A stretch of 64,000 nucleotides of DNA from Candidula unifasciata (Eukaryota > Mollusca > Gastropoda > Stylommatophora > Geomitridae). Both the position numbers and the translations under genes were made by a program. The stretch is taken from NCBI GenBank assembly GCA_905116865.2, contig CAJHNH020003126.1, forward strand, positions 17,853 to 81,852. The letters are read 5' to 3'. The notes below the pieces were generated by a model. It made no database searches. It was not told the origin of the DNA and saw only the letters and a program-made list of their open reading frames with translations. This document shows, piece by piece, positions 62,039 through 64,000 of the stretch (positions are counted from its first letter, which is position 1; every line of letters starts with the position of its first letter).

Positions 62039-62617
62039 CTATTTAGGCAGTAATGTAGATAAAGATGGAGGAACTGATAGAGATATTAAAATAAGAATAC
62101 AAAAGGAAAGAGAGCTTTCATGGCACTAGGGAATTTGTGGAGGTCAAAAGAAATTAAAAGAAATACTAAACTAAAAATTTTTAATTCCAATGTCAAATCA
62201 GTACTATTGTATGGGGCGGAAAGATGGAGAACAAACAAGGCAATTACTAATAAATTACAGATATTCATTAAATGGTGCCTGCGCAGAATAGAGGGAATAA
62301 AATGGTATGATAGAATAACTAATGTAGAACTTTGGGAGAGAACTAAACAGGCTTCAGTGGATCAGGAGGTGAGGAAAAGACGCTGGCGTTGGATAGGGCA
62401 CACACTGAGAAAACAGGAGAACAGCATAACTAGAATGTCTTTGCATTGGAACCCACAGGGGCATAGGAATAAAGGAAGGCCAAAAAACACATTGAGAAAA
62501 AAGCTGGAGAATGAGGTTAGAAAGATTGGGAGGATATGGGAAGAGCTCCATGCAATGGCGAAGTATAGAACCACTTGGCATGAGTTGGTTGAGGGCCTAT
62601 GCTCCATTGGGGGATAG
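62039..62617 (+). pseudogene. RTE-like LINE RT C-terminus, forward
   Basis: Begins TYLGSNVDKDGGTDRDIKIR, shifts frame near 62115, then 165 open codons: LGNLWRSKEIKRNTKLKIFN, VKSVLLYGAERWRTNKAI, RRRWRWIGHTLRKQENSIT, RMSLHWNPQGHRNKGRPKNT, RTTWHELVEGLCSIGG, stop. R-W-I-G-H-x-L-R-K and N-P-Q-G are RTE-family signatures. Same family as 17383-17619. The AAGAAGAAGAATAAT after the stop is the 3' tail. It abuts the reversed LINE at 62038/62039. Confidence 0.85.
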
Positions 62618-62689
62618 AAAGGCAGAAGAAGAAGAATAATAACACTCTACACGATCAATTAAATACACCTAAAGACTCCATAGGAGGTT

Positions 62690-63150
62690 GTTGTTGTCGA
62701 TACTACCCTGTGGACAAGCGCACGTTCTAGCTACTTCGCCACTTCGGCTCTCAAATAATTTAGAAAGACAATGTATAGTCAGAGAAAATCAGATCACCAG
62801 GGGACACAAATGCGATTAGTCCCCCATCTACAAGGGAAGACAATGGCACATGTTATTAGTATAGAAAACATGCATGTTATTGACTTCATTTAGTTTTTAC
62901 GAAACCATATAGGCATCATTTGGTAGAAGGAACACTTGACCGAACAGTCTGTCGGAAATATGTGAAATCGTTTCACTGTGCAACACTTAAAAGAACTATT
63001 GCTTTGACAACTGATAATATTCTAAAGTGTGGTTGTCAAGGGTGTTGCAAAAATATCTGGATTATTTGCGTGTAGCATAGTATACAATCGGTCCGATCGG
63101 TTGCACTTCATTTAAAATATTTGGCAGGTGCAGACTTATGCACCTTGTGA
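62690..63150 (+). repeat. Hairpin repeat copy 11, diverged, with tRNA-like scrap
   Basis: 'gttctagctacttcgccact' (reversed tRNA-like head), 'caccaggggacacaaatgcg', 'caagggaagacaatggcaca', and a perfect stem-loop at 63127-63144 (GGTGCA, GACTTA, TGCACC) after 'atatttggca'. The fourth stem pair is G-C rather than A-T. Confidence 0.65.
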
Positions 63151-63366
63151 TAATGACAAGTCGATTTTGTTGTTGTTGTTTTTCTTTCGTAATTAATTTT
63201 TTTTTTTTTTTTTGATCAGAACTGATCAATGCCCGTTGGTTCTCTAAATATATCGCACAAAAAGGCAATGTTACAATAGACATTTTATTTTAGCACCATC
63301 TTCCTCAAAAGATGTCTACAATGGTGGCCATGTATAACAGCACAATGGAGTTATTTACAATATACA

Positions 63367-63368
<2 letters not shown>

Positions 63369-63437
<69 letters not shown>
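63369..63437. repeat. (TA)n microsatellite
   Basis: About 34 TA units. Confidence 0.95.
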
Positions 63438-63440
<3 letters not shown>

Positions 63441-63502
63441 ATCGGCACATTACTGATTGCCTTCTGTGTGTCTCTACTTTCGACATATATTTCCTGAGAA
63501 TA

Positions 63503-63700
63503 TCAATGCCTTGTAATGTCAGGAATATCTTGATTTGTTCCTTGTTGTCCATGTCCTAGTTCATCAGCCCCACCCATTTGTGTCCCGTTATTCCATGCAG
63601 CAGCCAGATCAGTGTCTCTGTGCTCACCGAATCCAGCATTATTGATTGATATATCTTCTGTCCCAATCCTGCAAATGTTTTCTGCACGCTTGTCTTCTTT
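63503..63700 (-). other. Exon-like open frame (copy P3)
   Basis: 65 codons between stops, no ATG at the start: KEDKRAENICRIGTED, AGFGEHRDTDLAAAWNNGTQ, MGGADELGHGQQG, stop. The EHRDTDLAAAW core is shared with 47966-48043 and 46290-46358, on the opposite strand. No donor was found. A terminal exon of a small gene family or an element-borne piece are both possible. Confidence 0.35.
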
Positions 63701-63709
63701 TTATACCAA

Positions 63710-64000
63710 GTTCCTATATGCGGTCCGTCGTCTCTGAGTACATAGTCTCAGCGTCTCTGGAACGTAGCACACTCATTTTATATGCCCTGTCTATACTTAC
63801 TGGTAAAGAAAACAAATAAACTTTTTATAATTTAATGTCATTTTTGGGGAGTCTTAGCAACACGGTGAAAGTTCATACTCGTTTGTAAGACCAAACAACA
63901 CTCGCTAGTTGATTAGAACAGTACCGCATATTCATTTACCAGATTTCATGGAACCAACTTTAGACGGGAACTATCTGAATTTAAATGATATAATGCTTCG
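63710..64000. other. No gene seen
   Basis: AT-rich end of the window. The minus strand contains 'tttgttttctttaccag' at about 63791-63807, an acceptor-like site upstream of P3, but the intervening frame has stops. Confidence 0.35.

Overview
This window reads as a non-genic, repeat-dominated stretch of an animal nuclear genome. It is AT-rich, full of microsatellites, tRNA-derived SINEs and decayed retrotransposons, and has no operons, ribosome-binding sites or long intact host genes. The mix (RNase H-bearing LINE tails, a Penelope-like RT, RTE/CR1-like LINE ends, pogo/Tigger and IS630-like transposase relics, long CT/CTTT/TA tracts) fits a mollusc, perhaps a gastropod. That assignment is an inference; no host marker gene was recognised.

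Layout. 1-3 kb: a dispersed 0.8-kb duplication (second copy near 33.8-34.6 kb) and tandem units of about 365 and 235 bp. 3-9 kb: SINEs, a LINE tail, a degenerate minisatellite. 9.3-10.5 kb: a 53-bp satellite with a five-unit higher-order period. 12.1-16.7 kb: a roughly 3.8-kb pyrimidine-only CTTT tract. 17-34 kb: LINE, Tigger and Penelope relics among copies of one unclassified repeat family. 38.2-41.7 kb: the best-preserved element, a 5'-truncated LINE with endonuclease tail, complete RT and complete RNase H, broken by one frameshift and one stop. 42-64 kb: more of the same families, a 29-bp minisatellite inverted relative to one at 21.7 kb, an internally deleted LINE reading frame, and two LINE 3' ends joined head to head.

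The most interesting pattern is an unclassified family (called here the 'hairpin repeat') with about a dozen copies on both strands. Many copies carry a 6-bp stem, a 6-nt variable loop and a 6-bp stem (GGTACA-N6-TGTACC), with base changes that keep the pairing. Two long copies (31.7-32.6 and 52.2-53.2 kb) also share a distal part, and two copies have an acceptor-like pyrimidine-CAG followed by a short open frame. Related short peptides with an E-(H/R)-R-D-like core recur at other sites. This could be an undescribed non-autonomous element that carries an exon, or decayed duplicates of a small host gene family.

All comparisons were made by eye. Boundaries of interspersed repeats are approximate (tens of bases), and family names A, B, C, D are local labels.
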